A stretch of 64,000 bases of DNA from Symbiobacteriaceae bacterium (GCA_029239785.1 JARBUG010000005.1:1-64000), one strand, 5' to 3'. Counted from the first letter of the stretch, positions 41,439 through 51,568 are shown. Made by a program: numbers and translations. The notes: generated by a model not told the origin, from the sequence alone.

Positions 41439-42581
41439 TTGGCCAAGCGGGATTATTACGAGGTTCTCGGCGTGCCCAAAAACGCGTCCGAGGCCGATCT
41501 CAAAAAGGCGTTCCGGGGCCTGGCGCGCCAGTACCATCCGGACGCAAACAAAGATGACCCCAACGCGGCCGAGAAGTTCAAGGAAGTGAACGAGGCCTAC
41601 CAGGTTCTGTCGGATGCGGACCGGCGGGCAAAGTACGACCAGTTCGGCCATGCGGCCGAGCAAATGGGCGGCGCGGGCGGTGGCAACCCCTTCGGCGGCG
41701 CCGGCAACATGGGCGACTTTGGCGACATCTTCGATATGTTCTTCGGCGGCCAAATGGGGCGCCGGCAGCAGCGCGGGCCGACCCGGGGCGATGATCTCCA
41801 GTACGAAATGGACCTCACGCTTGAGGAGGCGGCCTTCGGCATCAAGAAGGAGATTCGCATTCCCCGCACCGAGGACTGCCAGACCTGCAAGGGCAGCGGC
41901 GCCAAGCCGGGCACGTCGCCGGTCACCTGCTCCAAGTGTAAGGGCACGGGCCAGATTCAAATGGCCCAGAACACCATCTTCGGCCGCTTTGTCAACGTCG
42001 CGACCTGCGACCGTTGCGGTGGTGACGGCAAAATCGTCGAGAGCCCCTGCGTCAGCTGCCGGGGCAAGGGCATCGTGCAGAAAATGCACAACGTAGAAGT
42101 GAATATTCCGGGCGGCGTGGAGACGGGCTCCCGGCTCCGCATGTCCGGGTACGGCGAACGCGGCGACCGGGGCGGCCCGCCCGGCGACCTGTATATCGTG
42201 ATGCGGGTCCGGCCCGACAGCCGCTTCCAGCGTGAGGGCGACGACCTGATCAGCGAAGTCACCATCTCCATGATTCAGGCGGCCCTGGGCGTAGAGGTCG
42301 AGGTGCCGACCCTGGAAGGACCTGAGAAGGTGACGATTCCGGAAGGAACGCAGCACGGCGACACGATTCGCCTGAAGGGCAAGGGCGTCAAGCATTTGCG
42401 GGGCGGCGGCCGGGGCGACCAGCACGTGGTCGTCAAGGTCTTCGTGCCCACGAAACTCCAGCCCAAGGAGCGGGAACTGCTGCAGGAACTGGCGGAGCTC
42501 CGCGGCGAAAAGACGGGCGGCGGCGAAAAGCAGCACAAGGGCCTGTTCGACAAAGTGAAGGATGCGATCAACAACCTCTAG
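41439..42581 (+). CDS. dnaJ: Chaperone DnaJ (Hsp40)
   Basis: DnaJ stimulates DnaK ATPase and delivers clients. The TTG start follows GGAAGGTGAG and gives 380 residues. The J domain [20 protein letters not shown] is followed by the HPD motif (YHPDAN), a Gly/Phe region (about residues 75-110) and four zinc repeats, [24 protein letters not shown] and CVSCRGKG. The C-terminal domain [15 protein letters not shown] completes a type I DnaJ. Last chaperone gene of the operon. Confidence 0.97.
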   Translation: MAKRDYYEVLGVPKNASEADLKKAFRGLARQYHPDANKDDPNAAEKFKEVNEAYQVLSDADRRAKYDQFGHAAEQMGGAGGGNPFGGAGNMGDFGDIFDMFFGGQMGRRQQRGPTRGDDLQYEMDLTLEEAAFGIKKEIRIPRTEDCQTCKGSGAKPGTSPVTCSKCKGTGQIQMAQNTIFGRFVNVATCDRCGGDGKIVESPCVSCRGKGIVQKMHNVEVNIPGGVETGSRLRMSGYGERGDRGGPPGDLYIVMRVRPDSRFQREGDDLISEVTISMIQAALGVEVEVPTLEGPEKVTIPEGTQHGDTIRLKGKGVKHLRGGGRGDQHVVVKVFVPTKLQPKERELLQELAELRGEKTGGGEKQHKGLFDKVKDAINNL

Positions 42582-42599
42582 CCGGAGGGGGCGTCGGCC

Positions 42600-43448
42600 G
42601 TGCTTCGCAGTTTGAACCCCCGGCTGAATCCGATGCTGCGCCCGGACGAATGGGAGAGAGCGGCCCGGCGAAGCCGGCTGAAGCTGGCCGCCGTGATCGC
42701 GGCGGTTTTGCTGACCGCCGTTGGCGTTGCCGCGTACGTCTGGTACCCGGCCGACCGCACGCGCAATCTCACCCCCGATATGGTTGTGGAAAAAGCCGGC
42801 CTGGCGTTGCTTCAGGCCGGCCAATATCATTTCCAGATGAACCTGTCAGGCCAGTCGGCCGAGTACCCGTTTCCGAACGCATCCATGAAGGGCGAGTATC
42901 AGCGGGAGCCAGCGCTGATTCATCTGGTCGGCGAAGTGGATTCGGGAGAGAGTCGCATTCCCTTGGAATACTATTTGGAAGCAAAGACGTTGTATTTGCT
43001 TGATCCCGTGACGAAGGACTGGGTCTTGCTCCATGACGCTCCGCTGGACGAGCTGACTTCGTTTGCGCCCGAAAACCTGGCCGCACCGTTGCTGGGTGGG
43101 GTGACGAAGGTGGAGGAACTGGGGCGGGAGCGTTTACCCGGCGGACCAGTGGTGCGATATCGGCTGGACCTGAGCCCCGAGGTGATGCTGCCCCGACAGC
43201 CCGACCTGCGGTCGGACCTGGTTACTTACGAACTCTGGGTGGATACCCGCACGTTGGAGCCGGCACGCTTCAGCATGCAGGTGGTGCGGCGGCAACCCGC
43301 ATCCGGCGGGCAACCGGTCGTGACTGGCGATCGGTTCACATACGAACTAACTTGGCAGTTCCGGGGGCTTGACCCTCTGGTGGTGCCGGAGACTATCAAG
43401 GCATCTGCGCAGGATGTGGGCGGCGAGCCGCCGCCGGCGCAGCCATAA
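42600..43448 (+). CDS. Membrane-anchored hypothetical protein with LolA/LppX-like outer domain
   Basis: The GTG at 42600 has GGAGGGGG eight bases upstream. The 282-residue product has a cytoplasmic Arg-rich start, one helix (about residues 29-48) and an extracytoplasmic beta-rich domain with regularly spaced YHFQMNLSGQSAEYPF, PLEYYLEAKTLYLLD and YELWVDTRTLEPARFSMQV. This strand pattern recalls LolA/LppX-like or DUF6612-type fat-binding folds, but I cannot claim homology. It lies 18 bp after dnaJ and 16 bp before prmA, so it is likely part of the same long transcript. Confidence 0.65.
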   Translation: MLRSLNPRLNPMLRPDEWERAARRSRLKLAAVIAAVLLTAVGVAAYVWYPADRTRNLTPDMVVEKAGLALLQAGQYHFQMNLSGQSAEYPFPNASMKGEYQREPALIHLVGEVDSGESRIPLEYYLEAKTLYLLDPVTKDWVLLHDAPLDELTSFAPENLAAPLLGGVTKVEELGRERLPGGPVVRYRLDLSPEVMLPRQPDLRSDLVTYELWVDTRTLEPARFSMQVVRRQPASGGQPVVTGDRFTYELTWQFRGLDPLVVPETIKASAQDVGGEPPPAQP

Positions 43449-43464
43449 GACTGGGGGACGTTGC

Positions 43465-44379
43465 GTGCGTTACTTGGAAGTGGCCATTCGCTGCCAGCGT
43501 GAGGCGGCTGATGCGGTTGGGAATGCAGTCGCCGAACTGACTGGCGGCGGGTATGCGGTTGATGATCCCATGGATATCATTCAGAACCGGGCAAGCTGGG
43601 AGATTACCGACTTGGTGGCGGGTGACCCTGCTTGGGTGGTGGTGAAGGGCTGGTTGGCCGACGAAGGCGACGTGGAGGGCGCCCGCATTCGCCTGGAGGA
43701 ACGGCTGGCGTCCATTCGGGAGCTGGGCCTTGGTACTGTTGAAGCCCCCGCCTATTCCTGGGTACAGGAAGAAGACTGGGCCAACGCCTGGAAGGCGTAC
43801 TTCAAGCCGACTCGGGTGGGTGAGCGGCTGGTGATTATCCCCTCCTGGGAGACGTTCGAGCTACAGGAGGGTGACCTGCCCCTTCACCTGGACCCAGGCA
43901 TGGCCTTTGGCACCGGCACGCACCCGACCACCTCGCTCTGTCTGCGCCGTCTGGAGTCGGTGGTGACCCCAGGCATGCGGGTGCTCGATGTGGGCACGGG
44001 TTCGGGCATTCTGGCCATCGCCAGCGCGCGCCTCGGCGCCGCCCCGGTGGTGGGCATCGACATCGACCCGGTGGCGGTGCGGGTGGCGAAGGAGAACGCC
44101 GAGCGCAACGGCGTGGAGATCGATGTGCGGGCCGGCACGCTGGATCAAGTCGAAACGGATGAGTGCGACCTGATTATCGCCAACATCATCGCGTCGATTA
44201 TCATCGAGATTCTGCCTGACGTGGCGTCCCGGATGAAGAAGGGCGGCAAGTTCCTGGCGTCGGGCATTATTGCCGAGAAGAAGCAGGCCGTGGCGGATGC
44301 CATGACGGCTACGTGGCTGCTGCCGGTAGAGATTCGGGAGGAGGGGGGCTGGGTGGCAATCCTGGCTACGAAAGCATGA
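43465..44379 (+). CDS. prmA: Ribosomal protein L11 methyltransferase
   Basis: PrmA trimethylates ribosomal protein L11. The GTG at 43465 follows GGGGGA by about six bases, giving 304 residues. The N-terminal L11-recognition domain (about 1-70) is followed by the SAM-binding Rossmann fold: FGTGTHPTTSLCLRRLE, VLDVGTGSGILAIASARLGA and DLIIANIIASI. The stop overlaps the rsmE start (ATGA). dnaJ-prmA-rsmE is a standard Firmicute order. Confidence 0.96.
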   Translation: MRYLEVAIRCQREAADAVGNAVAELTGGGYAVDDPMDIIQNRASWEITDLVAGDPAWVVVKGWLADEGDVEGARIRLEERLASIRELGLGTVEAPAYSWVQEEDWANAWKAYFKPTRVGERLVIIPSWETFELQEGDLPLHLDPGMAFGTGTHPTTSLCLRRLESVVTPGMRVLDVGTGSGILAIASARLGAAPVVGIDIDPVAVRVAKENAERNGVEIDVRAGTLDQVETDECDLIIANIIASIIIEILPDVASRMKKGGKFLASGIIAEKKQAVADAMTATWLLPVEIREEGGWVAILATKA

Positions 44380-45107
44380 GCACCCGATTCTTTGTGGACG
44401 CGGTGGATGGTGACCGGGTGACCCTGGGCAAGGATGATTCGCATCACCTGCTGCGGGTGATGCGGGCTGAGAGCGGGGCGCCCTTTGTGGTGCTGGCGGG
44501 GGGCATGGAGTACGAGTGCCGCCTGCTGGGCGCCGAGGAAGGGCGGGCAGTGGGCGAAGTGCTGACCGGCCGGCCTGCTGCGGGGGAACCGCCGGTGCGG
44601 ATTTCCCTGTTCCAGGGCATGGCCAAGGGCGAGAAGATGGAGACCGTCATTCAGCACGGGACTGAGGTCGGCATTTGCGAGTTTGTGCCGGTGAACACGG
44701 CCCGGGCTGTGGTGAAGCTGGAGCCGAAAAAGGCCGCCGAGCGGGTGGAGCGGTGGCAGCGAATCGCCCGCGAGGCGGCGGAGCAGAGCCGGCGGGGGGC
44801 GGTGCCCCGGGTGACTTCGGTGGCGTCGTGGAAGGAGGCCGTGGGCCGGGCCGGGGAGTTTGACCTGGTGCTGGTGCCCTGGGAGGAAGGCGGTGCGCCC
44901 TTGCGGGAGGCGCTGGCTACTCGCCCGGGCGCCCGGCGGGTCGCGGTCTTCATCGGGCCCGAGGGCGGCTTATCGCCTGAGGAGGTGGCCCTGGCGAAGG
45001 AGCGGGGCGCTGTGCCGGTAACGCTGGGTCCCCGCATTCTCCGGACCGAAACGGCCGGTTTGGCCGCGGCTGTGGCCATTCTGTACGCCCTGGGAGATTT
45101 GGGATGA
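44376..45107 (+). CDS. rsmE: 16S rRNA m3U1498 methyltransferase RsmE
   Basis: RsmE methylates U1498 of 16S rRNA. The ATG at 44376 overlaps the prmA stop and gives 243 residues. A PUA-like N-terminal domain (about 1-65) precedes a SPOUT knot domain with QGMAKGEKMETVIQHGTEVG, FIGPEGGLSPEEVALA and LGPRILRTETAGLAAAVAIL. The 3' end overlaps the DUF309 gene by four bases, so prmA, rsmE and the DUF309 gene are coupled. Confidence 0.96.
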   Translation: MSTRFFVDAVDGDRVTLGKDDSHHLLRVMRAESGAPFVVLAGGMEYECRLLGAEEGRAVGEVLTGRPAAGEPPVRISLFQGMAKGEKMETVIQHGTEVGICEFVPVNTARAVVKLEPKKAAERVERWQRIAREAAEQSRRGAVPRVTSVASWKEAVGRAGEFDLVLVPWEEGGAPLREALATRPGARRVAVFIGPEGGLSPEEVALAKERGAVPVTLGPRILRTETAGLAAAVAILYALGDLG

Positions 45108-45463
45108 ACCACCCCGAAAACTATTACCGGTACTTTGCGCTCTTCAACAACGAGGAGTTCTGGGAAGCGCATGAGGCGTTGGAGGAGCTCTGGAAGGAGA
45201 CCGACAACGACCTCTTTTTGCGCGGGTTGATCGTCTTTGCGGCGGCGTTTGTGCATGTGCAGCGGAATAACCCGTCCGGGTGCCGCAAGGTGCTGGATAA
45301 GTGTATAGACTGGCTGGGGTCCTACTCGCCCCGGCACTGGGACCTGGATGTGGACCGGGTGCTGGAGCATGCCCGGTTTTGCCGGGCGCAGCTCGACCGG
45401 ATTCCGGCCGGTGAGCCTCTGACCCGACACTTGCCGTTTATCAAACTAAGCCTTGAGCAATAG
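45104..45463 (+). CDS. DUF309 family protein
   Basis: The 119-residue product carries the family motif FNNEEFWEAHEALEELWKE near residue 13 and the helix GLIVFAAAFVHVQRNNPSG. DUF309 proteins are small, all-helical and of unknown biochemical role. Coupled by an ATGA overlap to rsmE. Confidence 0.85.
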   Translation: MNHPENYYRYFALFNNEEFWEAHEALEELWKETDNDLFLRGLIVFAAAFVHVQRNNPSGCRKVLDKCIDWLGSYSPRHWDLDVDRVLEHARFCRAQLDRIPAGEPLTRHLPFIKLSLEQ

Positions 45464-45530
45464 GAGTGGCGCTCTGCTCATGCAGGGCGCACCGAGGCGA
45501 GATCTCCAGTGGATGCCATAGGAACGACGA

Positions 45531-45558
45531 AGAGGAGCACCGCCGAAGGTGCTCCTCT
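45531..45558. terminator. Bidirectional terminator between the DUF309 gene and the PH-like membrane protein gene
   Basis: A perfect 11-bp stem (45531-45541 with 45548-45558) with a 6-nt loop. A second, weaker stem (45469-45490) follows the DUF309 stop codon. Confidence 0.75.
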
Positions 45559-45576
45559 CTTCTGGTGCGCCTGGTG

Positions 45577-46110
45577 TCACCGTCGGGCGACCTGCTCCCG
45601 GGGCACGGCCTGGTAGGCCTCCCGTCCCACCGTGGCCGGCCCGATCTTGAGTGCAAACCCGACCCGTGACACCCAAACGTACGGCAGCTGGATGGTCATA
45701 TGGTTCACGAGATCAATCAGATCGGCGAAGTTGCGCATTCCCTGGGTCACCACAAACGCTCGTCCCCGCACCGTGTCTACGGCGAAATGGCCCCGCCGCT
45801 GGCCTTCGGCGCCCACCCGGCGCTCGTAATACTGCGTGGCCGTCACCTCGTGCCAGGCATAAGTCACTTCATTGGTTCCGCTTCGCCGGCTGGCGTGCCG
45901 CACGGTGAAGCCCTGATCGTTGCAGATAATGGTCTGCTGTCGCCCAAGCCATAGCACCAGCACCGGCAGGGCGATGCCCACGGCCACGATCAAAAGACCG
46001 ACCCATCCCATCAGGATCGTAAAAACGGCACCGATGAACAGAAAGACTAAGCCGAGGATCACCGCCGGGAACGTGGTGCCGGCACCCTTGTACTCCCGTT
46101 GCCACGACAT
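45577..46110 (-). CDS. Two-helix membrane protein with PH-like cytoplasmic domain
   Basis: The 177-residue product has two adjacent membrane helices (about residues 13-33 and 36-56), then a beta-rich domain. TIICNDQGFTVRHASRRSG and VTYAWHEVTATQYYERRV resemble bacterial PH-like (bPH) domains. I cannot name a family with certainty. It stands alone, convergent with the DUF309 gene and divergent from mtaB. Confidence 0.6.
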   Translation of the reverse strand: MSWQREYKGAGTTFPAVILGLVFLFIGAVFTILMGWVGLLIVAVGIALPVLVLWLGRQQTIICNDQGFTVRHASRRSGTNEVTYAWHEVTATQYYERRVGAEGQRRGHFAVDTVRGRAFVVTQGMRNFADLIDLVNHMTIQLPYVWVSRVGFALKIGPATVGREAYQAVPREQVARR

Positions 46111-46202
46111 CGATCATCCCACCAGTGCGATAATTTTCTGCATAAGTTCTTTCAGTGCCCGAATGTTTCCTGCTTACCCGGCCTTTGCACCGGTCACGGC
46201 CC

Positions 46203-46231
46203 TTGAAGACTCATCAACCGGAGGCTATTAT
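46203..46231 (+). promoter_or_regulatory. mtaB promoter
   Basis: TTGAAG and TATTAT are separated by exactly 17 bp; the ATG lies 33 bp after the -10 box. Confidence 0.75.
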
Positions 46232-46264
46232 GAAAAGATAGTGGATGGGAAAGGGGGGGATTGG

Positions 46265-47728
46265 ATGGCTGACACAAAGCGTGTAGCCGTCACAACCCTG
46301 GGATGTAAAGTCAATCAATATGATTCCGAAGCCATGCTGGCAAGATTCCGGCGGGCCGGGTACGAGGTTGTCCCGTTCGATGACCCCGCCGACGTATATA
46401 TCGTAAACACGTGTACCGTTACGGGAAGAGGCGCAGCGAAAAGCCGGCAACTCATCCGAAACGCGGTCCGGCGGTCACCGCTTAGCGTGGTGGCGGTCGC
46501 GGGCTGTTACACGCAAACCGACCCCGATGAAGTGGTCTCCATACCTGGGGTGTCGTTGATCATTGGTAATCAAGACCGTGACCGGGTGGTGGATTTGTGC
46601 GAGCAGGCCGCCGGGGCGCCGGAGCCCATTCGGGCCGTGAACAACATCTGGCAGGCTCGTGAATTTGAAGAGATGCCGGTCGATACATTCATGGGCCATA
46701 CCCGCGCCGTGGTCAAGATTCAGGAGGGCTGCAATATCTTTTGCACCTTCTGTATCATCCCCTTCGCCCGGGGGAAGCCCCGCAGCCGGCGTCCGGAGTC
46801 GGTGGTAGAAGAGTGCCGGCGCCTTGCCGCCGACGGCTTTCGCGAAGTTGTCCTCACGGGCATTCACCTCGGCAGTTATGGCAAGGACTATAAGAACGAG
46901 TTCACGCTGGCGGAGGTCGTCGAGACCATCGCACACATTGACGGCATCGACCGGATTCGGCTCTCGTCTCTCGAGCCGAAGCATGTGTCGGAGCACCTGA
47001 TGCACCTCCTGGAGAGCAACCCGAAGGTCTGCCGCCACCTGCACCTGAGCCTGCAGAGCGGCTCACAGACGGTGCTGGAGCGCATGAAGCGGGCCTACAC
47101 GGCCCAGGAGTATCGAGAAGTGGTGCAGGAACTGCGCCGCCGCATTCCCGACATCGGTCTGACGACGGACGTCATTGTCGGGTTTCCCGGTGAAACCGAA
47201 GCGGAACACCAGGAATCCATGGCGTTCATTCGGGAGATGGGGTTCGGCCGGCTGCATGTCTTTCCGTTCTCACCCCGCAAGGGCACGCCTGCGGCGACGA
47301 TGCCAAACCAGATTACCAAGGCGGTCAAGGAGCGGCGCACACACGAAATGATCGCCCTGGGCAGAGAACTGACCCTGTCCTTTGCACGGCGCTTCCAGGG
47401 GCAGACGCTTACCGTCTTGACCGAAGAGGAGGCCGACACCGAGGCAGGTTGGCTCGAAGGCTATACCGACAACTACATTCGTGTCCGCCTGCAGGGCGGC
47501 GATGAACTGAAGAACTGCATCATTCCCGTTCGGATTACCGAAATCGAGGAAGATGTCTGTCACGGCGAAATGGCCGGGCAGCCGGAGGGGCCGCGGCGCC
47601 GCATCGACAGGCCGACGTTCCTGCCGCTGACGGCGGTGCAGCCCGGCACCGGGCAGCCTGTGATCCTTGCAAAGGACCTTGAACTAGCTGTAGCGATGCC
47701 TACCGGAGAGGATGAACCCGAAGAATGA
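46265..47728 (+). CDS. mtaB: tRNA (t6A37) methylthiotransferase MtaB
   Basis: MtaB adds a methylthio group to t6A37 of tRNA using two iron-sulfur clusters. The ATG at 46265 follows a G-rich Shine-Dalgarno site, giving 487 residues. The N-terminal UPF0004 domain supplies three cluster Cys (LGCKVNQYDSE, NTCTVTGRGAAKSRQ, AGCYTQ), the radical-SAM motif is CNIFCTFC near residue 155, and a TRAM domain lies at about residues 370-440. A 40-residue tail follows that is not part of the family core. The stop overlaps the next gene (ATGA). Confidence 0.95.
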   Translation: MADTKRVAVTTLGCKVNQYDSEAMLARFRRAGYEVVPFDDPADVYIVNTCTVTGRGAAKSRQLIRNAVRRSPLSVVAVAGCYTQTDPDEVVSIPGVSLIIGNQDRDRVVDLCEQAAGAPEPIRAVNNIWQAREFEEMPVDTFMGHTRAVVKIQEGCNIFCTFCIIPFARGKPRSRRPESVVEECRRLAADGFREVVLTGIHLGSYGKDYKNEFTLAEVVETIAHIDGIDRIRLSSLEPKHVSEHLMHLLESNPKVCRHLHLSLQSGSQTVLERMKRAYTAQEYREVVQELRRRIPDIGLTTDVIVGFPGETEAEHQESMAFIREMGFGRLHVFPFSPRKGTPAATMPNQITKAVKERRTHEMIALGRELTLSFARRFQGQTLTVLTEEEADTEAGWLEGYTDNYIRVRLQGGDELKNCIIPVRITEIEEDVCHGEMAGQPEGPRRRIDRPTFLPLTAVQPGTGQPVILAKDLELAVAMPTGEDEPEE

Positions 47729-48642
47729 GCGCGCAGCCAGCCGGCACCGGCCGGGCCACAGGGCGCCCTGCCCTCACTTCGACCGATATGGCCCTGCTCG
47801 GGGTCGTGCTGGTTTGGGGCTTTGGTTATGTGGCATTTAAGCTAGGACAGAATGAGATACCGACGGCGCTCTTCAACCTGCTCCGGTACGTCGTGGCTGT
47901 GCCGCCGCTGTGGTTCTTGCTGCTCAGGTCGGGCGAAGACTGGCGCCTGCCGCGCAAGGACTGGGCCCGCACCGCCGCCACCGGCCTGATCGGGGTCTTC
48001 GTCTACAGCCTGGTCTTCTCGAACGCCGCGAAGATGACGGCGGCGGCCAACACCTCACTGCTCCTTGCGCTTTCCCCGGTCTGGGGGGTGCTGATGCAGT
48101 GGCTCTCAGGCAAGGGAGCGCCGCGGCTCCGCTTCGCCCTGGGCTCTCTGGTGGCATTCAGCGGGGCTGCGCTGGTGATTGGGTTCGGCGGTTCCGGCCT
48201 CTCCCTTGACCTGGCCAACTGGCAGGGCGACCTGCTGGCCCTGGCCGCGAGCGTCATTTGGGCCTGGTACGGCATGGTGGCGCAACCGCTGCTCGTATCG
48301 CACAGCGGGATCAAGGTGCAGGCCTGGATCAACCTGATCGCCCTGGCCGGCTTCCTGGTCTGGCAGACGCCGGCGGCTGTGGCGTTTGACTGGTCCCAGG
48401 TCAGCCTGACGGCATGGCTCAGCGTGTTGTACGTCGCGTTGTTCGTGGCCTTTGTCGCACACATTATCTGGTATTCGGCCATCGCCCGGGTCGGCCCCCA
48501 CCGGGTCATGCTGGCCATGTACCTGATTCCCGCGCTGGCCGCGGCCTGCGGGACGATCTTTCTGCAGCAGCCCTTCACCTGGGTGCAGGTGCTGGGCGCC
48601 GCGGTGGCTCTGGCCGGTGTCGCCCTGGTCCGCCGCGGATAA
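47725..48642 (+). CDS. EamA/DMT-family transporter
   Basis: The 305-residue product has about ten helices in two EamA halves, with [21 protein letters not shown] at the start and [22 protein letters not shown] in the first half. The substrate is unknown. It overlaps the mtaB stop by four bases and so is co-translated with it, although a functional link is not obvious. Confidence 0.9.
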   Translation: MSAQPAGTGRATGRPALTSTDMALLGVVLVWGFGYVAFKLGQNEIPTALFNLLRYVVAVPPLWFLLLRSGEDWRLPRKDWARTAATGLIGVFVYSLVFSNAAKMTAAANTSLLLALSPVWGVLMQWLSGKGAPRLRFALGSLVAFSGAALVIGFGGSGLSLDLANWQGDLLALAASVIWAWYGMVAQPLLVSHSGIKVQAWINLIALAGFLVWQTPAAVAFDWSQVSLTAWLSVLYVALFVAFVAHIIWYSAIARVGPHRVMLAMYLIPALAAACGTIFLQQPFTWVQVLGAAVALAGVALVRRG

Positions 48643-48725
48643 GGTGTAACCAATCGGCCCCGGGGCACGTTACCTGGATGGTGAAACGCTCACCTGAGGT
48701 GGGCAGATCGGAAGGGGTGGCCGTT

Positions 48726-49838
48726 GTGGCCAGTAAAACGCGGGTATACCTGATTTTTGGCGGGCGCTCGGGTGAGCACGAAGTTTCGCTAATGTCCGCC
48801 AAGAATGTGATGGACGCCCTGGATAAGTCGCGGTACGACGTAGTACCTGTTGGCATTACCAAGGAAGGGCAGTGGCTGCTGTCCGGCGATCCGATGAAGG
48901 CGCTGACGGAGGGTGTCGCGCAGGCCGGCGGCTTTCCCGTGGGCCTGCTGGGCGACCCGACCCGGTCGGAGCTGGTAGCGGTGGGTGAAGGTCCGTCGCC
49001 GCTGCCGCAGACCCAGGCGGAGCGGGCTGTCTTCTTTCCCGTCCTGCACGGTACTTATGGCGAAGATGGCACCATTCAAGGACTGCTGGAGATGGCCAAC
49101 GTGCCTTACGTTGGCTGCGGCGTGCTCGCCTCGTCGGCGGGCATGGACAAGGGCGTCGCGAAGATGCTCTTCGCCCAGGCAGGTCTGGCTGTGGCGCCCT
49201 ACCAGATGGTTCTCCGCAAGGAATGGGAGGCCAACGCCGAGGGCGTCCTGAACCGCCTGGAAGAGGCGTTTGGCGGCAAGTATCCGGTCTTTGTCAAACC
49301 GGCCAACCTGGGCTCCTCGGTTGGCATTTCAAAGGCCCGGAACCGAGAAGAACTGGCCCGGGGCCTTGCCGAAGCGGCCCGGTTCGACCGGCGCATGCTG
49401 GTGGAAGAGGGCGTCAACGCAAGAGAGATCGAGGTGGCCGTGCTGGGGAACGATGAGCCCATCGCCTCCATTCCGGGCGAGGTGATTCCCGGCCACGAGT
49501 TCTACGACTACAAGGACAAATACTTCGACAACCAGTCGTCTACCCGGGTTCCCGCCGACATTCCGGCTGATGTCGCCGAGGAGATCCGCCGCCAGGCGAT
49601 TACCGCATTCAAGGCGTTGGACGGGGCCGGCATGGCTCGCTGCGACTTCTTCCTCGAGAAGGGCACGAATCGGATTATCATCAACGAAGTGAACACGATT
49701 CCCGGCTTTACCCGCATTTCGATGTATCCAAAGATGTGGGAGGCATCGGGCATCAGCTACACGCAGTTGTGCGACCGCCTCATCGAACTGGCGCTTGAGC
49801 GCCACGCCGACAAGAACCGGAACGCAACTTCGGTGTAG
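48726..49838 (+). CDS. ddl: D-alanine-D-alanine ligase
   Basis: Ddl makes the D-Ala-D-Ala dipeptide of peptidoglycan precursors. The GTG at 48726 follows GGAAGGGG by eight bases, giving 370 residues. [22 protein letters not shown] opens the fold. [16 protein letters not shown] lies near residue 101, the ATP-grasp [16 protein letters not shown] near residue 180 and the C-terminal [20 protein letters not shown] near residue 313. The Tyr in MANVPYVG corresponds to the position used for D-Ala selectivity in many Ddl proteins. A terminator follows. Confidence 0.95.
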   Translation: MASKTRVYLIFGGRSGEHEVSLMSAKNVMDALDKSRYDVVPVGITKEGQWLLSGDPMKALTEGVAQAGGFPVGLLGDPTRSELVAVGEGPSPLPQTQAERAVFFPVLHGTYGEDGTIQGLLEMANVPYVGCGVLASSAGMDKGVAKMLFAQAGLAVAPYQMVLRKEWEANAEGVLNRLEEAFGGKYPVFVKPANLGSSVGISKARNREELARGLAEAARFDRRMLVEEGVNAREIEVAVLGNDEPIASIPGEVIPGHEFYDYKDKYFDNQSSTRVPADIPADVAEEIRRQAITAFKALDGAGMARCDFFLEKGTNRIIINEVNTIPGFTRISMYPKMWEASGISYTQLCDRLIELALERHADKNRNATSV

Positions 49839-49848
49839 AATCTTTACA

Positions 49849-49876
49849 AACGCCCTGGAACTGGTCCGGGGCGTTT
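49849..49876 (+). terminator. ddl terminator
   Basis: An 8-bp stem (49849-49856 with 49869-49876) with partial inner pairing; the T residues lie in the 3' arm. Confidence 0.6.
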
Positions 49877-49905
49877 AGCGTCTCATGATTTACGAGGTGA
49901 CCAAC

Positions 49906-51102
49906 ATGCACTACCGGACCGTAGCCGCCGACGAAATCCAGAAGTTTTCCCAGGCCGAGCAGTACTGCTTCTTTATCGATCCGACGGACTATCAACCCTT
50001 CGTCGACCGGAAGATGAAGCCTGAGGAGCTCCGGGGCATCTTCAGTGATGAGGGTGACCTGCTGGCCGGCCTCATCAACTTCCCCTATGAGCTGTACATG
50101 AGCGGGGCCAAGGTTGGCATGGGCGCCATCGCAGGCGTGGTTTCGTGGCCGGAACACCGGCGCGGCGGAAACGTGGGCGAGCTGCTGATTCGCCTGATGC
50201 ATGAGGAGAAGGAGAAGGGCGTGCCGCTCTCGGGTCTCTACCCGTTCAAGCAGGCGTTTTACCGCCGCTATGGATGGGAGATCGCATCGGCCTGGCTCAC
50301 CCACGAGATTCCACCTGAGCAGTTGGCGCCTTACCGACGGGCGGAAGGACATGTGCGGCGCTTCGCCCCGGGCACAGTTGACTGGCAGGTGCTGGAGCGC
50401 ATTTACAAAGCGAAGTTCGCAGGCCACCTGGGCTACAAGGTCCGTGAAACAGAGTCTGCCTGGGCAGACTGGCCCTTCTGGGGGCCGCCCGCGCATACGG
50501 CGGTCTGGTACCCCTCCCCGGGCGCCGAACCACAGGGCTACTTGATCTACCGGTTCTGGAAAGATGACAAGGGCGAGCAGGCTCTGGTTGCGCGGGAACT
50601 CGCCGCCCTGACCCCCGCCGCTGAGCGCGGCCTGTGGGGTTATGTGGCGCAGCACGATTCGCAGGTGCGCACGGTACGCTATCGAACGCCGCGCGACTAT
50701 CCGGTGTGGCATTTGGCAGAGAATACTAGGGACGTGAAGTCGACGCTTGATGCGGGCTGGATGCTGCGCTTTGTCGACTTTCAGGCTGCCTTTGAGCAGC
50801 GCCCTTGGCCCGGGGCGCCCGACGCTTCCTTCGTGATCGGTGTGGCGGACGAGCACCTGCCGTGGAACAACGGTACGTTCCGGCTCACCTTTGAGGCCGG
50901 TCGCTGTAAGGTGACCCCTGCAGCGGCGGAAACCCCGGTGCTCACGGCTGACCAGCGCACCTGGGTCCAGATTTACAGTGGGCTGGTCCGGCCTGATCAG
51001 GCCGTTAGAACCGATCACCTGCGGTGCACCAACCTCGACGCCCTGCACAAACTGGTCCGGGCAATCGCAGGTCAGGAGATGTGGTTCTACGAATACTTCT
51101 AG
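49906..51102 (+). CDS. Eis-like GNAT acetyltransferase
   Basis: The ATG at 49906 lies five bases after GAGGTGA, giving 398 residues; an ATG 21 bases upstream is weaker. Two GNAT-like domains are followed by a sterol-carrier-like C-terminal domain, the layout of the Eis family. The acetyl-CoA loop is VVSWPEHRRGGNVGELLIRLM near residue 85, and SGLYPFKQAFYRRYGWEIAS is the conserved segment after it. The chain ends in Phe, whose carboxylate acts as catalytic base in Eis. Mycobacterial Eis acetylates aminoglycosides; the substrate here is unknown. Confidence 0.88.
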   Translation: MHYRTVAADEIQKFSQAEQYCFFIDPTDYQPFVDRKMKPEELRGIFSDEGDLLAGLINFPYELYMSGAKVGMGAIAGVVSWPEHRRGGNVGELLIRLMHEEKEKGVPLSGLYPFKQAFYRRYGWEIASAWLTHEIPPEQLAPYRRAEGHVRRFAPGTVDWQVLERIYKAKFAGHLGYKVRETESAWADWPFWGPPAHTAVWYPSPGAEPQGYLIYRFWKDDKGEQALVARELAALTPAAERGLWGYVAQHDSQVRTVRYRTPRDYPVWHLAENTRDVKSTLDAGWMLRFVDFQAAFEQRPWPGAPDASFVIGVADEHLPWNNGTFRLTFEAGRCKVTPAAAETPVLTADQRTWVQIYSGLVRPDQAVRTDHLRCTNLDALHKLVRAIAGQEMWFYEYF

Positions 51103-51220
51103 AAAGTGGGCATGAAGGCCCCTCTGGAGGAATTCACCGACGAGGTGTAGAATAATTTGACAAGGATTAATAAAAATAAGCAGGTGACACCTGCCACGCT
51201 GCCGCATGGAGTGATTCCTC

Positions 51221-51565
51221 TTGTCAACGGACTGCATTTTTTGTAAGATAGTCGCCGGTCAGATCCCCGCGAATAAGGTCTATGAAGACGACCTGGTTCT
51301 GGCCTTTCACGACATTCAGCCGCAGGCTCCGGTCCATGTATTGGTGATTCCGAAGAAGCACCTCGCTTCGGTGAATGATTTGCACGTTAACGATTCCGCT
51401 GTGCTGAGCCACATTTTCACTGCTGTGCAGCAGGTGGCCCAAAGCACGGGCATCGCTGAATCCGGTTACCGAACCGTGGCCAACACGGGGAAAGATGCCG
51501 GCCAGGTTGTGCACCATCTGCATTTTCATGTGATGGGCGGAAAATCGCTGGGCCATTTAGGCTAG
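51221..51565 (+). CDS. hinT: Histidine triad (HIT) family protein, HinT-like
   Basis: HinT proteins hydrolyse nucleoside phosphoramidates. The TTG start lies a few bases after GGAGTGAT, giving 114 residues. CIFCKIVAGQIPANKVYED is the typical opening, and HHLHFHVMGG contains the HxHxH triad. The two Cys near the start resemble the zinc-binding pair in some members. rpsU follows 87 bp later from its own promoter. Confidence 0.95.
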   Translation: MSTDCIFCKIVAGQIPANKVYEDDLVLAFHDIQPQAPVHVLVIPKKHLASVNDLHVNDSAVLSHIFTAVQQVAQSTGIAESGYRTVANTGKDAGQVVHHLHFHVMGGKSLGHLG

Positions 51566-51568
51566 GGT

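Noticed and set aside
39503-42830. Long antisense frames over dnaK and dnaJ (461 and 469 codons)
   Set aside because: Both lie wholly opposite well-identified chaperone genes and show composition typical of reverse-strand shadows.
51157-51195. hinT promoter (TTGACA at 51157) and GCAGGTGACACCTGC palindrome
   Set aside because: No acceptable -10 box lies 16-18 bp downstream of the TTGACA, and the palindrome has no further support.
49780-51237. 485-codon antisense frame over the Eis-like gene
   Set aside because: No start site, no domain, and the plus-strand gene has strong motifs.
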